From: JAUIIK01 sp041390865
GTDB taxonomy: Bacteria; Chloroflexota; Chloroflexia; Thermomicrobiales; CFX8
Length of the DNA stretch: 64,000 bases
NCBI GenBank assembly: GCA_041390865.1
Contig: JAWKPC010000009.1
Location: forward strand, 1-64,000
Direction: 5' to 3'
Numbering within the stretch: the stretch's first letter is position 1; the number at the start of each line of letters is the position of its first letter. This document shows positions 38,319 through 46,137 of the stretch, one piece after another. The position numbers were made by a program, and so were the translations under genes. The notes below the pieces were generated by a model. It did not search any database, was not told the DNA's origin, and was given only the letters and a program-made list of their open reading frames with translations.

Positions 38319-38351
38319 AGTGTGAGCACCCGTTCTTAGCAATTTCTTAAC
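38319..38351 (-). promoter_or_regulatory. SARP-type operator C
   Basis: On the minus strand GTTAAGAA (38351-38344) and GCTAAGAA (38340-38333) are direct repeats with an exact 11-bp period. The second box is identical to box A. Eight bases later comes CACACT (38324-38319), a weak -10. Another CTTAA lies 33 bp (three turns) away at 38302. It points to the gene at 38121. Confidence 0.5.
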
Positions 38352-38785
38352 AGGTCCAGACGCGCGGTAAGGAGTGGCGGGCTGCCCCGACTGCTCGCGT
38401 GCTACCGGAACGCGCGGGTGGACTACGATCGCCAGCACAGGGTGACTTGTCGTTCGGGGAGTAGACGCTGACGTGAAACAACCCGTCGGGTTGGAGTTCG
38501 AGGCGTTCGGACACCTGGTGACGTACCCTCGCGACGGGCGGAATCTTTCCTGCTACCTCTTGCTGCCGGAGTTTGCCGCCGGCCCGACGAAGTCTCTCAG
38601 GCCGGGTTACGCTGCCTTCTCTTCTGTGAGTCCCCGGCCGTTGGAGCCGCGACATCGAGCTGTTTCTGGAACGATGGGTGCGAGCACGATCGATCGATAT
38701 TCGACGGCGCGCTTTGACGGCCGGGCAGGACTCTTCTACGATCTGCCGATTGGATAACTGGACGATCATCAGAAAGTCGAGAAGG
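38352..38785. other. Intergenic region without a supported gene
   Basis: 434 bp between operator C and the beta-lactamase-like gene. Open frames exist on both strands (GTG 38473 to 38757 plus; 38347-38769 minus), but none has a ribosome site with conserved-looking sequence. The plus frame begins KQPVGLEFEAFGHLVTYPRD, which I cannot place. A promoter for the 38786 gene is expected here but not identified. Confidence 0.3.
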
Positions 38786-39589
38786 ATGAACTGGAATCAG
38801 CTTGAAGCCGCCGTTCGAGAGAATGAACAGTACGGGACGGTCGGCGTCGCCGCGATCGGACCGGATGGCAGCGTTTGGTCGCACAACGGCGATCGGAAGT
38901 TCAAGGCGGCCAGCACGGTCAAGATCCCGCTCATGGCCGAGATCTACCGAAAGGTCGAGGCGGGCAACGCCTCGCTGGATGACCTGCACACCCTGCAAGC
39001 CGATGAAAAAGCGCCCGGCAGCGGCGTCATGCTGCATCTCCACGACGGTGTTGAGCTGACGCTCAATGACCTGATCTACCTGATGATCTCGATCAGCGAC
39101 AACACTGCCACGAACCTCCTGATCCGGATGGCCGGGATGGACGCGGTCAACGCAACGATGCAGGAACTGGGGATGGCGAACTCCAATCTGGGCCGTGAGA
39201 TGAAGAACCGCGCCGCCGAGGGAGACGAGGAAGAGAACTGGGCCGCGCCGAACGACTACGCGGCCGTCGTACAGGCGATTCTCGATGACAAAGCGGCCTC
39301 GGCCGGGTCGTGCGCGGCGATGCGCGAGATGCTCCAGCTTCAGCAGAACAAGCGCCGTATTTCTCGCTACCTGCCTGAAGATGACGGCATCGAATGGGGC
39401 AGCAAGACGGGCAGCATCAAAGACGTCACTAACGATGTCGGCTACGTTCGGACCGATAAGGGCACGCTGATCATCGCCGTCTTCTGCGAGAACATGGCGA
39501 GCCAGGCGCGGGGCGAGCGGATGATCGCCGACATCACCCGGGCGGCGTTGCTTGATACCGGCGTCGTCGAGCCGCTGCCGATAACCTGA
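38786..39589 (+). CDS. Class A beta-lactamase-like serine hydrolase without signal peptide
   Basis: 267 residues from ATG 38786, with GAGAAGG. The three active-site motifs are present: S-x-x-K in KAASTVKIPLMAEIYRK (Ser43, Lys46), S-D-N in MISISDNTATNLLIRMAGM and K-T-G in WGSKTGSIKDVTNDVGYV. There is no N-terminal signal sequence; residue 1 runs straight into helix 1 (MNWNQLEAAVRENEQY), so the protein is predicted to be cytoplasmic, which is unusual for a penicillin target or defence enzyme. A role as esterase or amidase on small substrates is possible. The alpha/beta hydrolase gene starts 14 bp later. Confidence 0.85.
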   Translation: MNWNQLEAAVRENEQYGTVGVAAIGPDGSVWSHNGDRKFKAASTVKIPLMAEIYRKVEAGNASLDDLHTLQADEKAPGSGVMLHLHDGVELTLNDLIYLMISISDNTATNLLIRMAGMDAVNATMQELGMANSNLGREMKNRAAEGDEEENWAAPNDYAAVVQAILDDKAASAGSCAAMREMLQLQQNKRRISRYLPEDDGIEWGSKTGSIKDVTNDVGYVRTDKGTLIIAVFCENMASQARGERMIADITRAALLDTGVVEPLPIT

Positions 39590-39602
39590 TCGGTATCGAC
39601 GA

Positions 39603-40418
39603 ATGACTGTAACCTGGCCGTTGCTGCACTATGAGCTCGATGACTACACCGAGCCGTGGAGTGCTGAACCTGCCCCGGTCGTGCTGTTCCATCACGGGCT
39701 GGCCGGGAACGGGGAGCTGTTCCGTGCCTGGGTGCCGTTCCTGGCTGACCGTTTCCGGGTGCTGCGGATCGATGCCCGGGGACAGGGCCGGACGCCGAAG
39801 CCCGGGGGCTACGAGTGGTCGGCGGATTACTTCGTGCAGGACGTCGTCGACCTGCTCGACCATCTGGAGATCGAGCGGGTTCACTGGGCCGGATCGTCGG
39901 GCGGCGGGATCATTGGCCAGCACGCCGCGATCACCGCTCCCGGCCGCATTGCCTCGCTGACGCTCATCGCGACGACGCCGCGTTTCCGGAGCCCGACCGA
40001 GAACCTCGATGACTGGCTTGCCCCGCTCATGCGCGGCGATGCCCGCGAGTTCTTCCTGCAGGACGTCGAGCGGCGCTTCGGCACCGGGAATCCGGAGCGG
40101 ACCGACTGGATCGTCAACGAGATCCTCCGGACGCCGACGAAGACGATCGAAGATCTCCACCGCTGGGTCGTTGGCGTGGATCTCGTGCCGGATCTTCCGA
40201 AGATCCAGTGTCCGGCACTGATCATTACCGGCGAGCACGACACACTGACCGACCTGAGCGACGCGAGTTTGATGGAGCAGCACATCCCCGATGCCCGCCA
40301 GCATGTGATCGAGGGCTATCCACACAACGTCGGTTACACCCATCCGCATTTGGTAGCGCCGATCCTGCGGCAGTTTCTGGATGAGGTAACCGGTGCGGAT
40401 CGGAGAGAATCAACATGA
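39603..40418 (+). CDS. Alpha/beta hydrolase
   Basis: 271 residues. Motifs include VVLFHHGLAGNGELFRAW (oxyanion HG), LRIDARGQGRTPKPGGYEW and the nucleophile elbow HWAGSSGGGIIGQHAA. The acid loop is ALIITGEHDTLTD, and the His is in EGYPHNVGYTHPHL. All catalytic residues appear present. The family includes esterases, lactonases and C-C hydrolases. It overlaps the next small gene by 4 bp (ATGA), so a hydrolase - GatC-like - amidase operon is likely. Confidence 0.85.
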   Translation: MTVTWPLLHYELDDYTEPWSAEPAPVVLFHHGLAGNGELFRAWVPFLADRFRVLRIDARGQGRTPKPGGYEWSADYFVQDVVDLLDHLEIERVHWAGSSGGGIIGQHAAITAPGRIASLTLIATTPRFRSPTENLDDWLAPLMRGDAREFFLQDVERRFGTGNPERTDWIVNEILRTPTKTIEDLHRWVVGVDLVPDLPKIQCPALIITGEHDTLTDLSDASLMEQHIPDARQHVIEGYPHNVGYTHPHLVAPILRQFLDEVTGADRREST

Positions 40419-40618
40419 CCGATAACGACCAGGCGGTCGATCGCGACGAGGTTCGGACGCTGGCGAGACTGGCCGGATTGCCGATGCCTGACGAACGTCA
40501 GGAGCAGCTGGAGAGGACGCTGTCGGCCTACCGGGCCAACATTGCCCGCCTGCGGGGTGTAGATCCCGGCAGCGCGGAGCCGCCGGCGATCAGCTACGAG
40601 AGCGAGGTGCCGCGATAG
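40415..40618 (+). CDS. Small GatC/AtzG-like amidase partner
   Basis: 67 residues. VDRDEVRTLARLAGLPMPDE with RQEQLERTLSAYRANIARLR resembles the helical N-terminal half of GatC and the AtzG/HpxX-type small subunits, which wrap around their amidase. It directly precedes an amidase-signature gene and overlaps the upstream hydrolase by ATGA. The tail DPGSAEPPAISYESEVP is also GatC-like. It likely stabilises the amidase rather than acting in tRNA amidation, as no GatB is present. Confidence 0.6.
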   Translation: MTDNDQAVDRDEVRTLARLAGLPMPDERQEQLERTLSAYRANIARLRGVDPGSAEPPAISYESEVPR

Positions 40619-42045
40619 CTGCGCACGATGCAACCGATCTCTGCTTCGCCCCGATCGAGGATCTCGGCGGGCTGCTGGCGAAAAAGGATCTATCGCCGGT
40701 CGAGCTGACCGGGGCCGTCCTGGATCGCGCCGAGCGCCACAACGACGAGATGCGCGTCTACATCACGATCGTGCGCGATGTCGCGCTCGAACAGGCGCGG
40801 CAGGCCGAGCGGGAGATACTCGACGGCGGCTACCGGGGACCGATGCACGGCATTCCGATCGCCTTGAAGGACAACGTCGAGACGCAAGGTATCCGGACGT
40901 CATGCGCGTCGCTGGTCGACCCGGACTGGGTACCGAACTCCGATGCGACGGTCTACCGGAAGCTTCGCGAGGCCGGCGCGATCCTGATCGGCAAGGCGAA
41001 TCTCTTCGAATACGCCTTTAGCATGACTGACGCCTTCCCTCAGCCGCTGAACCCCTGGCATCCCGAGCGAACCTCAGCCGGCTCGAGCTCCGGTTCGGCG
41101 GTCGCCGTCGCGATTGGTATGGCCCAGGGGTCGATCGGCTCGGACACCGGCGGTTCGGGCCGTATGCCGGCGCATGTCAATGGCGTCGTCGGGCTGAAGC
41201 CGACCTATGGCCGGGCCAGCCGGGCCGGACTCGTACCGCTCAGCTTCAGCCTCGACAATCCCAGCGTCTTCGCCCGGACCGTCCGCGGCGCCGGGCTGAT
41301 GATGGAGGCGATCTCGGGACACGATCCTCGCGATGAATACTCTGCCGCTGTCGCGGTGCCGGACATGACCGGCAAGATCGGTCGGGACATTACCGGCCTG
41401 CGGATTGGTGTGGCTCGCGGCTACACCATCTCGGGCGTCGATCCCGATGTCGATGCTGCGATGGCACGCGCGCTGGCCGTGCTCCAGGGGCTTGGAGCCA
41501 GCGTCGACGAGGCCGACCTTCCCTATGTCGAGCATTGCGTAGCCCTGCAGAACGCGATCATGCTGACCGAAGCGGCGAGCGTGCACTACAAGACGGTCCG
41601 CGAGACGCCGGAGCTGCTAGGTGAGACCGCCCTGATGCGGCTCGACATGGGCAGCGTCATCCCGGCAACGGACTACATTCACGCCCAGCAGGTCCGGAAA
41701 TTGATGCGGAACGCCTTCCGCGAGCTGTTCGAGCGGTTCGACGTCATCATCGGGCCGGCGAATCCTGCCCGGGCTGGAGCCGCCGGTAGCTGGATGACCG
41801 AGATCGAGGGCAAGGCATACGATCTGCGGCAGGTTGGGCCTGAGTACACCGGTATCTACAATCTCGCCGGCATCCCGGCCATTGTCGTTCCGGCGGGATT
41901 CACCAGCGAGGACACGCCGATCGGTCTCCAGATCGCCGGTCCCTGGTTCGACGAACCGACCGTTCTCCAGGTCGCCGGCGCCTACGAGCAGGCTACCGAC
42001 TGGCACGCGAAACGGCCGCCGTTGCCGCGAGACCAGGCGGCGTGA
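40615..42045 (+). CDS. Amidase (amidase signature family)
   Basis: About 475 residues. The Ser-cisSer-Lys triad is complete: Lys in GIPIALKDNVETQG, the cis-Ser in ERTSAGSSSGSAVAVA and Ser in SIGSDTGGSGRMPAHVNGVV. Homology-like sequence starts before the first ATG (40750): the frame reads HDATDLCFAPIEDLGGLLAK and LSPVELTGAVLDRAERHNDE from about 40624. No ATG, GTG or TTG occurs there, and 40615 is ATA, so either an unusual start or a base error is present. With its GatC/AtzG-like partner it probably hydrolyses a small amide, ureide or carboxylated urea-type substrate. Confidence 0.85.
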   Translation: MAAHDATDLCFAPIEDLGGLLAKKDLSPVELTGAVLDRAERHNDEMRVYITIVRDVALEQARQAEREILDGGYRGPMHGIPIALKDNVETQGIRTSCASLVDPDWVPNSDATVYRKLREAGAILIGKANLFEYAFSMTDAFPQPLNPWHPERTSAGSSSGSAVAVAIGMAQGSIGSDTGGSGRMPAHVNGVVGLKPTYGRASRAGLVPLSFSLDNPSVFARTVRGAGLMMEAISGHDPRDEYSAAVAVPDMTGKIGRDITGLRIGVARGYTISGVDPDVDAAMARALAVLQGLGASVDEADLPYVEHCVALQNAIMLTEAASVHYKTVRETPELLGETALMRLDMGSVIPATDYIHAQQVRKLMRNAFRELFERFDVIIGPANPARAGAAGSWMTEIEGKAYDLRQVGPEYTGIYNLAGIPAIVVPAGFTSEDTPIGLQIAGPWFDEPTVLQVAGAYEQATDWHAKRPPLPRDQAA

Positions 42046-42145
42046 CTGCTCCCCGTTTTTTCGGTCCAGCGATAATGAGAGTTGTTACGGCGAAGAATAG
42101 TTCGGATTATTCGCAGAGTATGTGGATGGCAACGATGTGATCAGT

Positions 42146-42174
42146 GTAGAGACGCGCCGTCGGCGCGTCTCTAC
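42146..42174. repeat. Perfect inverted repeat GTAGAGACGCGCC
   Basis: GTAGAGACGCGCC (42146-42158), loop GTC, then GGCGCGTCTCTAC. It is a perfect 13-bp stem between convergent amidase and LacI genes. There is no T-run. Similar GTAGAGACGCG...CGCGTCTCTAC elements are dispersed in several Chloroflexota and cyanobacterial genomes, so this is more likely a dispersed repeat than a dedicated terminator. Confidence 0.6.
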
Positions 42175-42230
42175 ATGGAACGACGATGCTGGTGAATGAT
42201 GTGGGATAGATCACCGCATTCTCTGGGCGA

Positions 42231-43316
42231 TCAGCCGGCCGCGCGCTGCCTTGGTGAGCGTTGGTCCTGGAGGGCGGCTTCGGATGATACCGACGATTCC
42301 CGGATGATGAGCTGTGGGGAGATCGACACCTGCCGTGGCTCGTGATCGGCTCTGTCGATCTGGTCGAGCAGGGCGTGAAACGCTGTCGCGCCCATCTCGT
42401 AGAGCGGCATCGTCACTGTCGAAAGCGGCGGGGTGACGATACCCGCGACATTCGCGTCACCGAAGCCGACGATCGCGACCTCGTCCGGGATGGCGACGCC
42501 CTCCGAGATGAGATGGCGCATGGCCCCGACGCCCGGGAGATCGTTCGAGGCGAAGATCGCGTCGAACTCCAGACCACGATCGCGGGCCTCGCGGATCGCC
42601 TGCTCGCCTCCGCGCAGGAGATCGCTGAATCCCCGTCCGATTCTTCCGGCAGCCCGGACGACGAGCTCCGGGTCGACCGGCATACCTGCCTGTTCAAGCG
42701 CCGTCTTATAGCCCGCGAACTTCGAGCTGTCGACGTTGCTCTCGAGGTCCATGCCGAGGAAGAGAATGCGCTGCCGGCCGAGCCGGATGAGATGCTCCGT
42801 CGCCAGCCGGGCACCGGATTCGTAACCGGGCCAGATAACCGTTCCATGGGTCTGAGAAATCTCGCGATTGATCATGACGACCGGAAACAGACCGCCGATC
42901 GCCCGCTCGATCGTTTCGTCGTTCAGCTTCGAATTGAAGCTGATGATCCCGGCAACGCGATGGCCGCGCAACCGCTCGATCGCGTTGAGCTCCCGTTCCT
43001 GGCTGCCGGACGCGTTGCAGAGAAAGACGCTGTAGCCGGCCTCGGCAGCAGCATCTTCGACTCCGCGGGCAATCTGTGGAAAGAACGGCTGGTCGATGTT
43101 CGGGACGGACAGGCCGATCACCAGTGTCTTGCTGGTAACCAGACTGCGTGCCAGGGCGTTCGGCTGGTAGCCGAGTTCTCGAATTGCTTCGAGGACGCGC
43201 TTGCGTGTAGCTTCCGCCACTTCACCCTTGTTATTGATGACCCGTGAAATCGTCTGCTTCGAGACCTTCGCCCGGGCAGCGACATCACCAAGCGTTGGCT
43301 GGCGCCCACGTTCCAA
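42231..43316 (-). CDS. LacI family transcriptional regulator
   Basis: 361 residues. The HTH and hinge are typical: PTLGDVAARAKVSKQTISRV, INNKGEVAEATRKRVLEAIR and ELGYQPNALARSLVTSKT. The periplasmic-binding-protein-like effector domain follows (IGLSVPNIDQPFFPQIARGV, AGIISFNSK, FDAIFASNDLPGVGAMRHLI and VAIVGFGDANVAGIVTPPLS). It is divergent from the creatininase/ABC operon, whose promoter carries a LacI-type palindrome, so it is most likely its repressor. The ligand is unknown; these domains usually bind sugars or small polyols. Confidence 0.9.
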   Translation of the reverse strand: MERGRQPTLGDVAARAKVSKQTISRVINNKGEVAEATRKRVLEAIRELGYQPNALARSLVTSKTLVIGLSVPNIDQPFFPQIARGVEDAAAEAGYSVFLCNASGSQERELNAIERLRGHRVAGIISFNSKLNDETIERAIGGLFPVVMINREISQTHGTVIWPGYESGARLATEHLIRLGRQRILFLGMDLESNVDSSKFAGYKTALEQAGMPVDPELVVRAAGRIGRGFSDLLRGGEQAIREARDRGLEFDAIFASNDLPGVGAMRHLISEGVAIPDEVAIVGFGDANVAGIVTPPLSTVTMPLYEMGATAFHALLDQIDRADHEPRQVSISPQLIIRESSVSSEAALQDQRSPRQRAAG

Positions 43317-43612
43317 CTTGCTCCGCCCTCACGTTAGATTTCCGAATCCAATGGCCTGCTCGATGATAGAACGAATCCGCACTCGGAGCGGGCACATGCC
43401 ATTGGATGGGCCGTTTTATACTGCGTATGCACCTCAGCTACAGAATGTTATCGTTCACGGTCGGACTTGTCCAAGGGGCCGCGTTGTGGGGTGGCGCCAA
43501 TCCGGATCTCGTAGCTCCAGCACGTCCGAACTGTAGGCGCTTAGCCCGGGCACAAGGTAAAAACGACGCGATCTCATTCCGGTGGTTCGGGTTGAACGCT
43601 CCCGATCGCCTC

Positions 43613-43661
43613 TTGACGTTCGAGATTTACCGGTCTATGTTATCGATAACGGGAACGATAA
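43613..43661 (+). promoter_or_regulatory. Promoter with LacI-type operator for the creatininase/ABC operon
   Basis: TTGACG (43613-43618), a 17-bp spacer and TATGTT (43636-43641) form a good sigma-70-type promoter. The palindrome GTTATCGATAAC (43639-43650) overlaps the -10 and the start point, and a second half site CGATAAC lies at 43655-43661. The central CG and 12-bp size suit a LacI-family repressor, and the lacI-type gene is divergent. Confidence 0.7.
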
Positions 43662-43739
43662 CAAGTGCCATCTCTCACCATTTCTCGGATGTTCGAAAAC
43701 CGGAATACGACCGCTGGTCGGAAGGAGACTTTTTTGTAC

Positions 43740-44459
43740 ATGATGGAGAAGCCCTGGGTCGACTTCGACGCGATCCGGCAGGAGAATGATCTGGTCATCA
43801 TCCCGACCGGCGCGGTCGAAGTCTATGGACAACACCTGCCGGCCGGAACCGACACGATCGTCATCACCCACATCGCGCGGCGCGTCGGCGAGCAGCTCGG
43901 CGCGCCGGTCCTGCCGACGCTGCCGGTGGGTTTCTCGCGCTCGCTCGGCGACTTCCCCGGCACGCTGAACATCTCGACCGGCACGCTCATGGCCTATGTC
44001 CAGGAAACTGCGGAGAGCGTCATTTCCTGGGGGTTCAAGCGCATCCTGTTTCTGAACAGTCATCGCGGCAACATCGGCCCGATCGGCGAGGTTGCGATGG
44101 AGCTCCAGGCAAAGCATGGCGTTACCTGTGCCCAGGTCTTCTGGTGGGATTACGTGGCCGCTCTGGTCACCGATATCGTCGACTCCGCACCCCACGCGAA
44201 CGGCCACGCTTCCGAGATCGGCACTTCGATCATGCTCCATCTCGACCCGGACTTCGTCGTCGAGGACCGCATTGAAGACCAGACCCCGACGAGCGGCGTG
44301 CCCTACGGCGACATCATCCAGTACAAGGGCATGCGGGTCCGTTCCGATTCCGGCGTCGTCGGCAATCCGGAAGTCGCGACGGCCGAAAAAGGTGAGGAGA
44401 TGGTTCAGCGAGGAGTTGACCGGATTATCGCATTTGTCCGCGACGAATTTGGCGGCTAG
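43740..44459 (+). CDS. Creatininase family amidohydrolase 1
   Basis: 239 residues from ATG 43740, with AAGGAGA upstream. The family's metal-site motifs are recognisable: VIIPTGAVEVYGQHLPAGTD, RSLGDFPGTLNISTGTLM, ILFLNSHRGNIGPIGEVAME (usual N-x-HGGN changed to NSHRGN) and HANGHASEIGTSIMLHLDPD. These enzymes use two divalent ions to open cyclic amides (creatinine) or act on related amides, for example in mycofactocin and riboflavin biosynthesis. It is the first gene of an ABC-linked catabolic operon, so a cyclic amide or lactam substrate is a reasonable guess. Confidence 0.85.
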   Translation: MMEKPWVDFDAIRQENDLVIIPTGAVEVYGQHLPAGTDTIVITHIARRVGEQLGAPVLPTLPVGFSRSLGDFPGTLNISTGTLMAYVQETAESVISWGFKRILFLNSHRGNIGPIGEVAMELQAKHGVTCAQVFWWDYVAALVTDIVDSAPHANGHASEIGTSIMLHLDPDFVVEDRIEDQTPTSGVPYGDIIQYKGMRVRSDSGVVGNPEVATAEKGEEMVQRGVDRIIAFVRDEFGG

Positions 44460-44489
44460 ACCGGCCGTCCAGCAGGAAGGATGTCACCA

Positions 44490-45179
44490 ATGGCAGCCAC
44501 GAAACCAGGGTTCACGATCGTCAAGTCAATCGACAGAGCCGGCAAGGAAATCGTCGAGAAGTTCCGGGGATTGGCGTCGGCGAATATCTCCGATGTTCAG
44601 GGGAAGCACAACACCTTTGATGCTCGGGTCAAGCCGATTTACGCGCCGATGGAACCGCTCTGCGGGACGGCGATCACCGTCAAGGCGCGGCCGGGTGACA
44701 ACCTGCTGGCGACCAAGGCGATTCATATGGCTCAGCCCGGAGACGTCATTGTCATTTCCGGCGGGTTCGACATGAACCTGACGGTCTGGGGCGGGGTCAT
44801 GAGCACGATGGCCAAGAAGAAGGGCATCGCCGGCGTCGTGACCGACGGCCTCGTCCGCGACGTCGCCGAAACTCGGGAAGTCGGCTTGCCGGTCTTCTCG
44901 ATCGGCGTGACTCCAGTGGGGCCGACCAAGGAGGGCGCCGGCCAGATCAACCTCCCGATCTCCTGCGGCGGCGTGATCGTCAATCCCGGCGACATCATCG
45001 TCGGCGATGAAGATGGCGTCGTCGTTGTTCGGAAGGAAGACGCCGAGGCCGTCCTCGAACGGACCCACGCGCGCATGGAACTCGAGAAATCCTGGATGGA
45101 ACAGATCGCTCGCGGCGAGTCCATTCTCGAAGATTCCGACGATGATCTCCGGGCCCGGGGCGCCGAGATCATCGAGTAG
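44490..45179 (+). CDS. RraA-like family protein
   Basis: 229 residues from ATG 44490; AGGAAGG ends at 44480, making 44481 too close. Signatures are ASANISDVQGKHNTFD, ITVKARPGDNLLATKAIHMA, QPGDVIVISGG, GVVTDGLVRDVAETREVGLP and VNPGDIIVGDEDGVVVVRKE. This fold includes RNase E inhibitors, 4-hydroxy-4-methyl-2-oxoglutarate aldolases and oxaloacetate decarboxylases; in catabolic operons the aldolase/decarboxylase role fits best. The G-x-x-x-DG-x-x-RD motif that binds Mg and substrate is intact. Confidence 0.87.
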   Translation: MAATKPGFTIVKSIDRAGKEIVEKFRGLASANISDVQGKHNTFDARVKPIYAPMEPLCGTAITVKARPGDNLLATKAIHMAQPGDVIVISGGFDMNLTVWGGVMSTMAKKKGIAGVVTDGLVRDVAETREVGLPVFSIGVTPVGPTKEGAGQINLPISCGGVIVNPGDIIVGDEDGVVVVRKEDAEAVLERTHARMELEKSWMEQIARGESILEDSDDDLRARGAEIIE

Positions 45180-45315
45180 CGCAAGCAGCGGTGCGATATG
45201 CGGCGAAGCATCCACATAGTTCCGGTTCAGCGTATGACCATGAGTAAGGATGAACGGCTGCCGCGCGCCCGGTTGACGATGTCTATCCACGGCAATCACG
45301 GAAAAGAGTAACCAC

Positions 45316-46101
45316 GTGGCAAAAGTTCGTCTGGCGTCTATGACCTGGAAAGAAGCGGAGGAGGCATACGCAGAGAATCCCGTCATTCTGATACCAAGCG
45401 CATCCATCGAGCAGCATGGCCCGGCTACGCCGGTCGGCGACTTCCGGATCAGCGAATGGGTCGGAGATCAGGTCGCGGAACGCACCGGATCAATCGTTGC
45501 CCCGATGTTGCCGTACGGCTATTCGGAGGTCTTCCGGCGGTTCCCCGGCACGGTGACGCTGGAGGCTTCGACGGTTGCCGAGGTCATGTACGACGTGGCC
45601 GCAAGCTTCCTGGATCACGGCCTGGACCACATCGTATTTCTCTGCGGCCACAACGGGAACATGCCGATCCTCGATCATGTCGCCCGTCGTATCCGCCGCG
45701 AGTACGGCTTGCGGCTCGGCTGTTTCGAGCCCTTCCGCCTGTTCTCGTCCAAGACGCTCTCCGAAGCGTTCGGCGAAGAGAACAAGGTGATGGGTCACGG
45801 CAGCGATCCGATCATGTCCTTCAACATGCACCTCTTCCCGGATGACGTCCGGATGGACCTTGTCGAGGAGGAGAACCTGACGAAGTATGAGGACTTGACG
45901 GTGCGCGGCAGCAGCCAGGTCGCTGTCGGCGATGTTGCCGGACACATCTACTTCGATACGTTGGATCTCGCGCCGAACGGCGTCATGGGGGATGTCTCGG
46001 GATTCAACGCCGAAGCCGGCGGGAAGCTGCTGAACCATATCGTCGAAAAGGGCGTCGAGTTCGTCGAGCTCTTCAAGACGCACGACACCCACATCGACTA
46101 G
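45316..46101 (+). CDS. Creatininase family amidohydrolase 2
   Basis: 261 residues, GTG start. Motifs are PVILIPSASIEQHGPATPVG, YSEVFRRFPGTVTLEASTVA, DHIVFLCGHNGNMPILDHVA and VMGHGSDPIMSFNMHLFPDD. Compared with classical creatininase, the H-x-P-x-x-TD element is GPATPVGDF and the N-GHGGN element is CGHNGN, so metal ligands are partly changed. It is only distantly similar to the first creatininase-like protein in the operon and presumably takes a different step or forms a mixed oligomer. 136 bp without a gene separate it from the RraA-like gene. Confidence 0.83.
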   Translation: MAKVRLASMTWKEAEEAYAENPVILIPSASIEQHGPATPVGDFRISEWVGDQVAERTGSIVAPMLPYGYSEVFRRFPGTVTLEASTVAEVMYDVAASFLDHGLDHIVFLCGHNGNMPILDHVARRIRREYGLRLGCFEPFRLFSSKTLSEAFGEENKVMGHGSDPIMSFNMHLFPDDVRMDLVEEENLTKYEDLTVRGSSQVAVGDVAGHIYFDTLDLAPNGVMGDVSGFNAEAGGKLLNHIVEKGVEFVELFKTHDTHID

Positions 46102-46137
46102 CCCATTCGAATCCGAGTTGAGGAGAGAGTACAGATA

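Noticed and set aside
38473..38757. 94-codon plus-strand frame with GTG start
   Set aside because: No ribosome site and no similarity that I recognise. It lies between two well-supported genes and may be promoter DNA.
42146..42174. Intrinsic terminator for the amidase or LacI gene
   Set aside because: The stem is perfect but no T-run follows on either strand, and its sequence matches a dispersed GTAGAGACGCG-type repeat.
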